A stretch of DNA of 6,108 nt from Bacteroidales bacterium UBA1173 (GTDB lineage Bacteria; Bacteroidota; Bacteroidia; Bacteroidales; F082). The stretch spans positions 1-6,108 of the forward strand of contig DBYZ01000018.1 in NCBI GenBank assembly GCA_002311655.1, read 5' to 3'. Within the stretch, counting starts at the first letter, position 1; every line of letters starts with the position of its first letter. The notes under the pieces are model-generated. The model was given only the letters and a program-made list of their open reading frames with translations, was not told the origin of the DNA and made no database searches. Position numbers and translations under genes: made by a program. Of this stretch, positions 1-5,641 are shown in pieces.

Positions 1-17
1 TGATATCGTTTTAACAT
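1..17 (-). CDS. Possible 5' end of a gene running off the left edge
   Basis: An ATG (complement of 15-17) opens a frame reading Met-Leu-Lys-Arg-Tyr before the window ends. It is proposed only because it lies about 11 bases downstream of the expected start point of the good promoter at 35-66 on the same strand. No Shine-Dalgarno sequence is visible, as is usual in this phylum. Five codons are too few to identify a family, and the real start could lie further left, beyond the window. Confidence 0.3.
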
Positions 18-34
18 GATTATTTAATTTTCCG

Positions 35-66
35 CAAAGGTAAAAAAGAATTATAAAATAGACAAA
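35..66 (-). promoter_or_regulatory. Bacteroidota-type promoter for a leftward gene
   Basis: Read on the minus strand, TTTG (66-63) is followed by a 20-base spacer and then TACCTTTG (42-35), matching the TTTG / TAnnTTTG consensus of the Bacteroidota primary sigma factor. Transcription would begin near base 28 and run left, out of the window. The upstream box sits just past the terminator of the aminotransferase gene, so the leftward gene appears to be a separate transcription unit. Confidence 0.65.
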
Positions 67-73
67 GAAAAAT

Positions 74-106
74 AAAAAAAGGACCCGCTAATTGCGAAAT
101 CCTTTT
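74..106 (-). terminator. Rho-independent terminator of the aminotransferase gene
   Basis: On the minus strand, AAAAGGA pairs with TCCTTTT and an inner CGC pairs with GCG around an AATTA loop. A small TTT/GG internal loop lies between them. The hairpin ends in a run of seven T (complement of 74-80). It starts about 20 bases after the aminotransferase stop codon. Confidence 0.8.
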
Positions 107-125
107 ATTCAATAATCAATAACCG

Positions 126-1442
126 TTATTTGATTGGATGATCCTTTGCAAACATCTGCAGTCTCTCTGCCAAGACCGGGATCTCATCTCTCTTGATGAG
201 CGAGGTGCAGGCGCGGATACCTTGTTTGTCGCTGCCGCAGGTGTCCAACGAGATGGCCGAGATGCCGTAGTACATCATCTCCTCGACGAGGTCGGCGCCC
301 TTGAAGCCCGGATAGCAGTAGGTGAAATAGAAACCGTCAGCGATAGGCTCTCCGAGGTCTTCATCGTATGTGATGTAGAAACCTGCTGCCAAGAATGCGT
401 CTTTCATCAATTTTGCCTTCTTGCCGTATTCCAAAACATCGTCACGGTAGTTGTAGATGCCGTCGTTAACAGCTTTCAAAACGCCTTGCAAAGCGTACTG
501 TGCCGAGTGTGACACGCCTGATGTCAGCGGGTGTAATGCTCCAAATAGGATGCCGCGCAGGAAGATCTCCTGGCCGCAGAATGCCTTCAAATCAGGATAA
601 TGGCGCGCTGCGAGCTTGTCGCTGATGGCGAGGATGGCGCAACGTTCGCCGGCGAAGCTGAATGCCTTCGAACTTGAAATCATCAGCATGTAGTTGTCGG
701 CATATTTGCCAACTGTCGGCTGATAAGGAGCGACACCTGGATGGCTGTAGTCCTTGCGGAAATCCATGCCGAAATATGCAAGGTCTTCAAGAACGATGAC
801 GTCGTATTTGTTGGCGAGTTCGCCGATGATCTTGAGTTCTTCGTCGGTCAAGCACACCCATGTAGGGTTGTTAGGATTCGAATACAGCATGCTGTGAATC
901 TTGCCTGTCTTGAGGATGCTCTCGAGTTTCTCGCGAAGCTTCTCGCCACGGTAGTTGTAGATGTCGAACTGCTCCATCGGGATGCCCAAAACCTTGCACT
1001 GGAACTTGTGAACCGGGAATCCTGGGTCGATGAACAACATCGTGTTCTTTTCCTTATTGATGTGACCAGTGATCATGAATGATGCGAAAGCGCCCTGCAT
1101 AGAACCCACTGTCGGGATGCAGTTGGCTGGTGCCACTTCGAGGTCGAGGAAGTTCTTTATGAAACGTGATGCCTCTTTCTTGAGTGCCGGCACGCCGTCG
1201 ATTGGCGGATATGTCGCTGCCACGCCTTTTTTCACTGCTTCAACCTGTGCGTCGATGCCTGCCTGTGCTGCCGGAAGACCCGGATTGCCAAGCTCCATGT
1301 GTATGAACTTCACGCCGCTGGCCGCCTCAAGGTCGAATGCAAGCTTGTTGATCTCACGGATACCGGCTCTGCCGATGCACGGAAGATTGCTGTCTTTGAA
1401 CACTTTTTTCGCTACTTCTACTGGAATTACGTTATTTTTCAT
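126..1442 (-). CDS. Class I/II PLP-dependent aminotransferase
   Basis: A cytoplasmic fold-type I aminotransferase of 438 residues that transfers an amino group through a pyridoxal-phosphate cofactor. Landmarks (numbered from the chosen start) are the NPNNPTW stretch with cofactor-contacting Asn192, Asp220 and Tyr223 in EDLAYFG, the Schiff-base lysine Lys259 in SSSKAFSFAGER, Arg267 in the same block, and the substrate-carboxylate arginine Arg410 in GIRACTS. These positions correspond to the aspartate-aminotransferase fold. The usual NxxNPTG glycine is replaced by Trp. The amino-acid substrate cannot be read from the sequence; I would not assign aspartate, alanine or an aromatic acid. The frame stays open upstream to a TTG at 1493, but that codon lies inside the promoter -7 box, so the ATG at 1442-1440 is taken as the start. 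The leader has no Shine-Dalgarno sequence. It is monocistronic, with its own promoter and terminator. Confidence 0.93.
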   Translation of the reverse strand: MKNNVIPVEVAKKVFKDSNLPCIGRAGIREINKLAFDLEAASGVKFIHMELGNPGLPAAQAGIDAQVEAVKKGVAATYPPIDGVPALKKEASRFIKNFLDLEVAPANCIPTVGSMQGAFASFMITGHINKEKNTMLFIDPGFPVHKFQCKVLGIPMEQFDIYNYRGEKLREKLESILKTGKIHSMLYSNPNNPTWVCLTDEELKIIGELANKYDVIVLEDLAYFGMDFRKDYSHPGVAPYQPTVGKYADNYMLMISSSKAFSFAGERCAILAISDKLAARHYPDLKAFCGQEIFLRGILFGALHPLTSGVSHSAQYALQGVLKAVNDGIYNYRDDVLEYGKKAKLMKDAFLAAGFYITYDEDLGEPIADGFYFTYCYPGFKGADLVEEMMYYGISAISLDTCGSDKQGIRACTSLIKRDEIPVLAERLQMFAKDHPIK

Positions 1443-1490
1443 GATAATATCATTGATTTTTAATACTTTACCAAATTGAAATTCAGACTG

Positions 1491-1521
1491 CAAAGATATT
1501 AAGATTTATTTGATATAACAA
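1491..1521 (-). promoter_or_regulatory. Promoter of the aminotransferase gene
   Basis: On the minus strand, TTG (1521-1519), a 20-base spacer and TATCTTTG (1498-1491) fit the Bacteroidota -33/-7 consensus. The predicted start point is near 1485, giving a leader of about 40 bases to the ATG at 1442. This placement rules out the upstream in-frame TTG as a start. Confidence 0.75.
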
Positions 1522-1538
1522 GGAAAAAAGAAATTATT

Positions 1539-1618
1539 TTAGTCGTTAGTCTTTAGTTGTTAGTTTTTAGTATTGGGGATGTTGCTAATGACTAGCGACT
1601 AAAGACTAAAAACTAAAA
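1539..1618. repeat. Inverted array of 7-bp repeats (5 + 5 units)
   Basis: Five tandem units of TTAGTNN occupy 1539-1573. After a 10-bp centre, five tandem units of the form ACTAANN (two degenerate, GCTAATG and ACTAGCG) occupy 1584-1618. The two arms are complementary over about 35 bp, with only a few mismatches; four further positions are G-T pairs when read as plus-strand RNA. The element fills the gap between the aminotransferase promoter and the tRNA-Val terminator, whose T-run overlaps its right end. No coding frame is apparent. It may be a dispersed repeat or a fold-back element; its function is unknown. Confidence 0.8.
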
Positions 1619-1642
1619 AAGAGAGGCAAAAACCTCTCTTTT
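1615..1642 (-). terminator. Rho-independent terminator of the tRNA-Val unit
   Basis: On the minus strand, AAAAGAGAGG and CCTCTCTTTT form a perfect 10-bp stem around a 6-base loop, followed by further T (complement of 1615-1616). The stem begins one base after the discriminator base of tRNA-Val(CAC). Confidence 0.85.
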
Positions 1643-1643
1643 G

Positions 1644-1718
1644 TGGGTCGTACTGGACTCGAACCAGTGACCTCTGCCGTGTGAAGGCAGCGCTCTAAAC
1701 CAACTGGGCTAACGACCC
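1644..1718 (-). tRNA. tRNA-Val (anticodon CAC)
   Basis: A 75-base cloverleaf on the minus strand reading GUG codons. The acceptor stem GGGTCGT/ACGACCC pairs perfectly, with discriminator A73. The anticodon stem CTGCC/GGCAG encloses the loop TTCACAC, so the anticodon is CAC. The T arm is ACTGG-TTCGAGT-CCAGT. A35, C36 and A73, the known valine identity bases, are all present. CCA is not encoded. The D stem GCCC/GAGC has a C12-A23 mismatch. It is the second gene of a two-tRNA unit; no promoter fits in the 27 bases between the two genes, so it should depend on read-through from tRNA-Val(GAC). Confidence 0.95.
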
Positions 1719-1721
1719 AAT

Positions 1722-1743
1722 AAAAAAACGCCATCGGCGTTTT
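1722..1743 (-). terminator. Terminator-like hairpin between the two tRNA-Val genes
   Basis: On the minus strand, AAAACGCC and GGCGTTTT form an 8-bp stem closed by the triloop GAT; seven T in total follow the GGCG. It begins two bases after tRNA-Val(GAC) and ends three bases before tRNA-Val(CAC). It has the form of an intrinsic terminator but sits inside a tRNA unit, so it may act as an attenuator or a processing signal rather than a full stop. Confidence 0.7.
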
Positions 1744-1745
1744 CG

Positions 1746-1820
1746 TGGGGCGAACAAGGATCGAACTTGTGACCTCATGCCTGTCAAGCATGCGCTCTAA
1801 ACCAACTGAGCTACCGTCCC
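1746..1820 (-). tRNA. tRNA-Val (anticodon GAC)
   Basis: A 75-base cloverleaf on the minus strand reading GUC and GUU codons. The anticodon stem CATGC/GCATG encloses the loop TTGACAG, so the anticodon is GAC. The D arm is GCTC/GAGC, and its loop is identical to that of the neighbouring tRNA-Val(CAC). The T arm is ACAAG-TTCGATC-CTTGT, and the discriminator is A. CCA is not encoded. The acceptor stem is imperfect: GGGACGG faces TCGCCCC, giving an A4-C69 mismatch and a G7-U66 wobble. It is the promoter-proximal gene of the pair. Confidence 0.93.
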
Positions 1821-1831
1821 ATTTGCGGCTG

Positions 1832-1862
1832 CAAAAGTACAACAAATTTTTATTCATCCAAA
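1832..1862 (-). promoter_or_regulatory. Promoter of the tRNA-Val pair
   Basis: On the minus strand, TTTG (1862-1859), a 19-base spacer and TACTTTTG (1839-1832) match the Bacteroidota consensus well. Transcription should start near 1826, only a few bases before the mature tRNA 5' end at 1820. It is divergent from, and directly adjacent to, the peptidase promoter. Confidence 0.8.
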
Positions 1863-1863
1863 C

Positions 1864-1894
1864 TTTTTTTGTAAAAAAATTTTTCATATTTTTG
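1864..1894 (+). promoter_or_regulatory. Probable promoter of the DPP IV gene
   Basis: TATTTTTG (1887-1894) matches the TAnnTTTG -7 box. The upstream box is less certain: a T-run (1864-1870) ending in TTTG at 1868-1871 leaves only a 15-base spacer, while the 19-base position holds TTTT. The predicted start near 1900 gives a leader of about 15 bases to the ATG at 1916. Confidence 0.5.
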
Positions 1895-1915
1895 AATTTT
1901 CAAAATTATTGTAAA

Positions 1916-4141
1916 ATGAAAAAAGTTAAGTATCTGTTAATCATTGCGTTAGCTTTTGTCGTTAACATGACATCTTTCGCACAGGAAAAGAAAAATTTCG
2001 AACTTTCCGACATCTATGAACGCCCGACACTGCAAATTAAGAGCGTCAGAGGCATGAATCCGATGCGCGACGGCGAGACTTACGGTACCATCGAACGCGG
2101 CGAATTCAATATTTATAATTACAAAACGGGTGAGAAAGTGAACACCTTGTTCAACTTCAGGGGACTCATCCCGGATGGCGATACACTGCCGATTCGCGCT
2201 TACAATTACATCCTAAGCGACGACGAGTCAAAGGCTTTGTTCCTCACAAATGTGAACTACATCTATCGCCACTCGTTCACTGCCGATTATTATGTCTATG
2301 ACCTGAAAACCAAGAGCCTCAAACCTCTTTCGGAAAACGGCGGCCAGCGACTCGCAACATTTTCACCTAATGGTAAGAAAATTGCTTTTATGCGCGATAA
2401 CAACTTGTTTATCAAAGATTTAACTACCAATGAAGAAGTCCAATTCACTTTCGACGGACTCTACAATAATATTATTAATGGTGCTCCTGACTGGGTCTAC
2501 GAAGAGGAATTCAGTTTCTCACAGGGTTTCTTCTGGTCGCCAGACAGCAAGAAAATAGCCTATTATAAATTCGACGAGTCAAAGGTGAAGGAGTTCCAGA
2601 TGGAGGAGTTCCAAGGTCTCTATCCTGATTGGTATAGCTTCAAATATCCAAAGGCTGGCGAGGATAACTCTGTGGTCGAGGTCTATGTCTACAATCTCGA
2701 CGATCAGACAACAAAAAAGATGGATACTGGCGAGGAAACCGACATCTATCTGCCTAGAATGAAATGGACTAACGATGCTAATGTTCTTGCTATTCAAAGA
2801 CTAAACCGTCATCAGAATCATCTGGAGATCCTTGCCGCAAATGCGGAAACTGGAGAGACAAAGGTGTTCTATGATGAGGAAAACAAATATTACATCGACA
2901 TCACTGACGACTGGACATTCCTCAAAGATGGAAAATCGTTCCTCATGACAAGCGAGAAATCGGGTTACAACCATATTTACCTCTGCAAACTCGACGGCTC
3001 GGAAGGCGAGGCACTTACATCGGGCAATTGGGACGTTACCAAAATCTATGGCTTCGACGGCAAGGAGATTTATTTCCAGGCAGCTAAAAACTCACCGGTT
3101 GAACGTCAGATCTATGCTGTCAATTTGAAAGGTAAGATGAGAGAAGTCGTTGGTAATGTGGGAGTTAACAATGCTCGTTTTAGCAATACTTACAAATATT
3201 TCATCAACATCAACTCAACAGTGACTAAACCACACGAATACACCTTATACAATAATAAGGGAAAAGTCGTGAGAGTTTTGGAGGATAACCATGAGTTGGT
3301 TGAGCGCCTGAAGGAGTATAACATCAGTGAGAAAAAGCTTATCAAGATCAGTGACCCGGCCTTCGCGATGCCTGACGGAACCACTGTTGACGTCGACGGA
3401 TGGATGATTCTTCCTACCGATTTCGACCCTAACCAGAAATATCCTGTCTTGATTTATGTTTATGGCGGTCCGGGACATCAGACTGTGTTGAACCAGTGGG
3501 ATCACAGCGACTGGGATTGGATGCAGCTCCTTGCTCAAAAAGGCATTATCTCTGTGTCAATCAATAACAGAGGCAGTGGCGCTCAGGGCGAGATGTTCAA
3601 GAAAATGACTTATCTCGAACTTGGAAAATACGAGACCGAAGACATGATAACCGTTGCGAAATATATGGCTAAACAGTCGTATGTCGATGCCGAAAAGATT
3701 GCAATCTACGGATGGAGCTACGGCGGTTTCATGGCTGCCAACGGAATCACCAAGGGTGCCGATTATATAAGCACTGCTGTGTCGGTTGCGCCGGTCACAA
3801 ACTGGAGATATTACGACAACATCTACACAGAACGTTATATGCGTACTCCTCAGGAAAATCCTGAAGGCTACGATGCCAACTCGCCAGTTAGCAATACCAA
3901 GATGATTAAGGGTAACTATCTGCTTTGCCACGGCTCAGGAGATGACAACGTTCATTATCAGAATGCCATGGAACTCATTAAATCAATGATTGCCAACGGC
4001 GTGCAGTTCGATCTGATGATTTATCCTAACAAGAATCACGGCATCTACGGTGGCTATGAGGAATACGGTGACGGCGAATGCAGAATGCACCTCTTCACTA
4101 AGATCGACAATTTCTTGTTTGAACACTTGCTTGGCGAATAA
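1916..4141 (+). CDS. Dipeptidyl-peptidase IV-type serine peptidase (family S9), exported
   Basis: A 741-residue prolyl-oligopeptidase-family enzyme expected to remove N-terminal dipeptides, preferably X-Pro or X-Ala, from peptides in the periplasm or on the cell surface. A signal peptide (Lys-rich start, hydrophobic core, SFA before Gln23) leads into a beta-propeller domain (about 40-500), then the alpha/beta-hydrolase domain. The catalytic triad is Ser601 (GWSYGG), Asp676 (GSGDDNVH) and His708 (NKNHGIYGG), with the 75- and 32-residue spacings normal for bacterial DPP IV. Glu197-Glu198 in DWVYEEEF match the human DPP4 Glu205-Glu206 pair that binds the substrate amino terminus; Tyr516, Tyr633 and Tyr637 match its Tyr547, Tyr662 and Tyr666. 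A close relative, prolyl tripeptidyl peptidase, cannot be fully excluded. The frame is open further upstream through the tRNA region, but the signal peptide and promoter place the start at 1916. There is no Shine-Dalgarno sequence. It is probably monocistronic. Confidence 0.93.
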   Translation: MKKVKYLLIIALAFVVNMTSFAQEKKNFELSDIYERPTLQIKSVRGMNPMRDGETYGTIERGEFNIYNYKTGEKVNTLFNFRGLIPDGDTLPIRAYNYILSDDESKALFLTNVNYIYRHSFTADYYVYDLKTKSLKPLSENGGQRLATFSPNGKKIAFMRDNNLFIKDLTTNEEVQFTFDGLYNNIINGAPDWVYEEEFSFSQGFFWSPDSKKIAYYKFDESKVKEFQMEEFQGLYPDWYSFKYPKAGEDNSVVEVYVYNLDDQTTKKMDTGEETDIYLPRMKWTNDANVLAIQRLNRHQNHLEILAANAETGETKVFYDEENKYYIDITDDWTFLKDGKSFLMTSEKSGYNHIYLCKLDGSEGEALTSGNWDVTKIYGFDGKEIYFQAAKNSPVERQIYAVNLKGKMREVVGNVGVNNARFSNTYKYFININSTVTKPHEYTLYNNKGKVVRVLEDNHELVERLKEYNISEKKLIKISDPAFAMPDGTTVDVDGWMILPTDFDPNQKYPVLIYVYGGPGHQTVLNQWDHSDWDWMQLLAQKGIISVSINNRGSGAQGEMFKKMTYLELGKYETEDMITVAKYMAKQSYVDAEKIAIYGWSYGGFMAANGITKGADYISTAVSVAPVTNWRYYDNIYTERYMRTPQENPEGYDANSPVSNTKMIKGNYLLCHGSGDDNVHYQNAMELIKSMIANGVQFDLMIYPNKNHGIYGGYEEYGDGECRMHLFTKIDNFLFEHLLGE

Positions 4142-4149
4142 TAAAGCCT

Positions 4150-4276
4150 CGCGCAGATTGCGCAGATTACACGGAATTCTTCCATATAATTCTCTGCGAA
4201 ATCTGCAGCTCGCTTTAGCGAGCAATCTCGCAGAGGGAGAATGGGAAAAATCTGCTTAATCAGCGGAATCTGCGCG
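4150..4276. repeat. 127-bp imperfect palindrome with 9-bp repeats in its arms
   Basis: The gap between the peptidase stop codon and the rpsU promoter is largely one fold-back structure. The outermost 10 bp (CGCGCAGATT at 4150-4159 and AATCTGCGCG at 4267-4276) are perfectly complementary. Pairing continues with scattered mismatches to about 4185/4241. An inner perfect 8-bp pair follows (CTCTGCGA at 4192-4199, TCGCAGAG at 4228-4235), then a terminal GCTCGCTTTAGCGAGC hairpin (4208-4223). The left arm contains GCGCAGATT twice in tandem, and the right arm three 9-bp units of the form AATCNGCNN. No T-run follows on the plus strand, so it is not a classic intrinsic terminator, although it could end or stabilise the peptidase mRNA. 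Confidence 0.8.
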
Positions 4277-4297
4277 AAAAAAATAAATACAATTTTT

Positions 4298-4328
4298 GTT
4301 GCAGATATCAAAATAAGTTGTATTTTTG
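4298..4328 (+). promoter_or_regulatory. Promoter of rpsU
   Basis: GTTG (4298-4301), a 19-base spacer and TATTTTTG (4321-4328) fit the Bacteroidota consensus. The start point should be near 4335, leaving an AT-rich leader of about 55 bases before the rpsU ATG. Confidence 0.75.
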
Positions 4329-4390
4329 CAGCCTCATTTTGAGATTAGTTTTTTTAGTTTAACAATTAAAAGAAAGAGAGAGTATTAAAA

Positions 4391-4588
4391 ATGATTATTA
4401 TTCCTGTAAAAGACGGTGAAAGCATCGATCGCGCTTTGAAACGCTACAAGAGAAAGTATGAGAAAACTGGTGTTGTGAAAGAATTACGCAACCGCCAAAA
4501 ATTCACAAAACCATCAGTCATCAAACGTGAAGCGTTGCAGAAGGCTATCTACGTGCAGAAGCTTCGTCAGGCTGAAGAGAATAACTAA
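4391..4588 (+). CDS. rpsU: Small ribosomal subunit protein bS21
   Basis: A 65-residue, strongly basic protein of the 30S subunit. The opening VKDGESIDRALKRYKRK and the following KTGVVKELRNRQKF block are typical of bS21, and the length is normal. In Bacteroidota ribosomes bS21, together with bS18 and bS6, covers the 3' tail of 16S rRNA, which explains the low use of Shine-Dalgarno pairing in this phylum (established knowledge). The leader lacks GGAGG but has a purine run, AGAAAGAGAGAG (4371-4382), ending eight bases before the ATG. Its first six bases would complement the extreme 3' tail expected for Bacteroidota 16S rRNA. The gene has its own promoter and a terminator 34 bases after the stop, so it is monocistronic although it sits beside xerC-hpf. 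Confidence 0.97.
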   Translation: MIIIPVKDGESIDRALKRYKRKYEKTGVVKELRNRQKFTKPSVIKREALQKAIYVQKLRQAEENN

Positions 4589-4622
4589 TCGTTGTTCGAT
4601 TCTTGCAAGAATAGAATCAAAG

Positions 4623-4657
4623 AAAAAATCGCTTTGGGAAACCATGGCGATTTTTTT
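4623..4657 (+). terminator. Rho-independent terminator of rpsU
   Basis: AAAAAATCGC (4623-4632) pairs with GCGATTTTTT (4647-4656). An inner TGG/CCA stem is capped by a GAAA tetraloop (4638-4641). The T-run reaches 4657. The A-run on the 5' side means the hairpin could also work in the opposite direction. Confidence 0.85.
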
Positions 4658-4667
4658 ATTAATTCCC

Positions 4668-4698
4668 TTGACTTTTTAAAAATTCCTCCGTATCTTTG
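4668..4698 (+). promoter_or_regulatory. Promoter of xerC-hpf
   Basis: TTG (4668-4670), a 20-base spacer and TATCTTTG (4691-4698) match the Bacteroidota consensus. The start should be near 4705. The in-frame ATG at 4699 would then lie upstream of the transcript, so translation should begin at 4720. Confidence 0.75.
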
Positions 4699-4709
4699 AT
4701 GCGTAATTT

Positions 4710-4714
4710 GGAGG
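4710..4714 (+). promoter_or_regulatory. Canonical Shine-Dalgarno site of xerC
   Basis: GGAGG lies five bases before the ATG at 4720, an ideal spacing. It supports that start over the in-frame TTG at 4696 and ATG at 4699. Such sites are uncommon in Bacteroidota. Confidence 0.8.
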
Positions 4715-4719
4715 CGGTT

Positions 4720-5601
4720 ATGCTCGAGAGGTTTTTAAGATATATCCAAACGGAAAGACGATACTCAAATCTCACGGTATCAGCGTATAAGAAAGATTTG
4801 GAGCAATTCGCGGAATACCTTATTAATATATATGAGCTAAACGATATCACCAAAGCCACGAACCAGATGGCGCGTTCTTATGTAGTTCGCCTGAAGGAAA
4901 TGGGGGAGGAGAACCGCTCGATAAACCGTAAAATGTCGGCGCTGAGGTCGTTCTACAAGTTCTGTTTGCGCGAGGAAGCCGTTGAAATTTCACCTATGCA
5001 GGGCATCAAATCGCTGAAACAGCCCAAAGAACTGGCGAAATTTGTTCCGGAGCAGGACATGGAAAAGGTGCGTTTTGATGGCGACGGCGACTTCAAAGTG
5101 CTTCGAGACGAGCTGATTTTCGAGATGCTCTATCAAACCGGCATGCGTAAGGCGGAACTGCGTGGATTGAAAGACAGTGATGTTGACAAGATAAGCCTTC
5201 AGGTGAAGGTTTTGGGCAAGAGAAACAAGGAGCGCATCATTCCGATAAGCAGGCAGCTGCTGGAGATGATTGAAAATTATAAAAATATGCGCGACGAACA
5301 ATTTCCGGAGCGCGGCAACGTTATACTGATAGTCGATAACAAAGGAGGGGAGATGAGTCCCAGCTTCGTTTATCAGGTGGTTCATAGGATATTGGAAGGA
5401 GTGACGACGCTCAAGCAGAAAAGTCCGCATGTGTTGAGGCACACATTTGCCACGCACATGCTGAATGAGGGCGCGGATATCAGGGCGATACAGAAAATAT
5501 TGGGACACAGCAGTTTGAGTTCCACGCAGATATACACGCACAACACCATAGAGCAGTTGAAGGAAATATATCAGAGTGCCCATCCGTTGGGTGACGAATG
5601 A
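4720..5601 (+). CDS. xerC: Tyrosine recombinase, XerC/XerD type
   Basis: A 293-residue cytoplasmic site-specific recombinase, probably one of the Xer pair that resolves chromosome dimers at dif. The N-terminal SAM-like core-binding domain spans about residues 1-85 and the catalytic domain about 105-285. All six catalytic residues are present: Arg143 (TGMRKAELR), Lys167 (LGKRNKER), His237 and Arg240 (HVLRHTF), His263 (GHSS) and the nucleophile Tyr272 (IYTH). Their spacing matches E. coli XerD closely (24 residues from Arg to Lys, 9 from His to Tyr), and the length is typical of Xer rather than of a phage integrase. Whether it is the XerC or the XerD partner cannot be decided from this sequence. 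A strong Shine-Dalgarno site and the promoter position fix the start. hpf follows after 40 bases with no promoter or terminator seen between them, so the two are probably co-transcribed. Confidence 0.93.
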   Translation: MLERFLRYIQTERRYSNLTVSAYKKDLEQFAEYLINIYELNDITKATNQMARSYVVRLKEMGEENRSINRKMSALRSFYKFCLREEAVEISPMQGIKSLKQPKELAKFVPEQDMEKVRFDGDGDFKVLRDELIFEMLYQTGMRKAELRGLKDSDVDKISLQVKVLGKRNKERIIPISRQLLEMIENYKNMRDEQFPERGNVILIVDNKGGEMSPSFVYQVVHRILEGVTTLKQKSPHVLRHTFATHMLNEGADIRAIQKILGHSSLSSTQIYTHNTIEQLKEIYQSAHPLGDE

Positions 5602-5630
5602 TAAAAATATAATTTTATAAATCTTTAAAT

Positions 5631-5637
5631 AGGAGGT
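5631..5637 (+). promoter_or_regulatory. Canonical Shine-Dalgarno site of hpf
   Basis: AGGAGGT can pair with seven consecutive bases of the 16S anti-Shine-Dalgarno sequence; five bases separate AGGAGG from the ATG at 5642. It is the strongest ribosome binding site in the window. Confidence 0.85.
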
Positions 5638-5641
5638 TATT

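Noticed and set aside
1069..1479. 136-codon plus-strand open frame
   Set aside because: It lies opposite the N-terminal half of the aminotransferase, has low-complexity composition and has no promoter.
1539..1618. Short repeats as a CRISPR array
   Set aside because: The units are 7 bp, contiguous and arranged as inverted arms without spacers.
1746..1820. Reading the tRNA on the plus strand as tRNA-Asp (loop CTGTCAA, anticodon GTC)
   Set aside because: The anticodon arm is nearly palindromic, but the T loop (TTCGATC) and D loop (AGTTGG) occur only on the minus strand, so it is tRNA-Val(GAC).
1606..1887. 93-codon minus-strand open frame
   Set aside because: It spans both tRNA genes and their terminators; an open frame across structural RNA is not evidence of coding.
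1745..1915. N-terminal extension of the DPP IV frame from 1745
   Set aside because: The extension runs through a tRNA gene and the promoter region, and it would bury the clear signal peptide that begins at 1916.
4333..4355. CTCA/TGAG hairpin followed by T-run in the rpsU leader as an attenuator
   Set aside because: The stem is only 4 bp and the T-run is interrupted; too weak to support.
4598..4618. GATTCT...AGAATC inverted repeat after rpsU as a terminator
   Set aside because: It has no T-run and low stability; the real terminator follows at 4623-4657.
4696..4719. Earlier in-frame starts for xerC (TTG 4696, ATG 4699)
   Set aside because: Both lie within or immediately after the -7 box and before the predicted transcript start; the GGAGG at 4710-4714 points to 4720.
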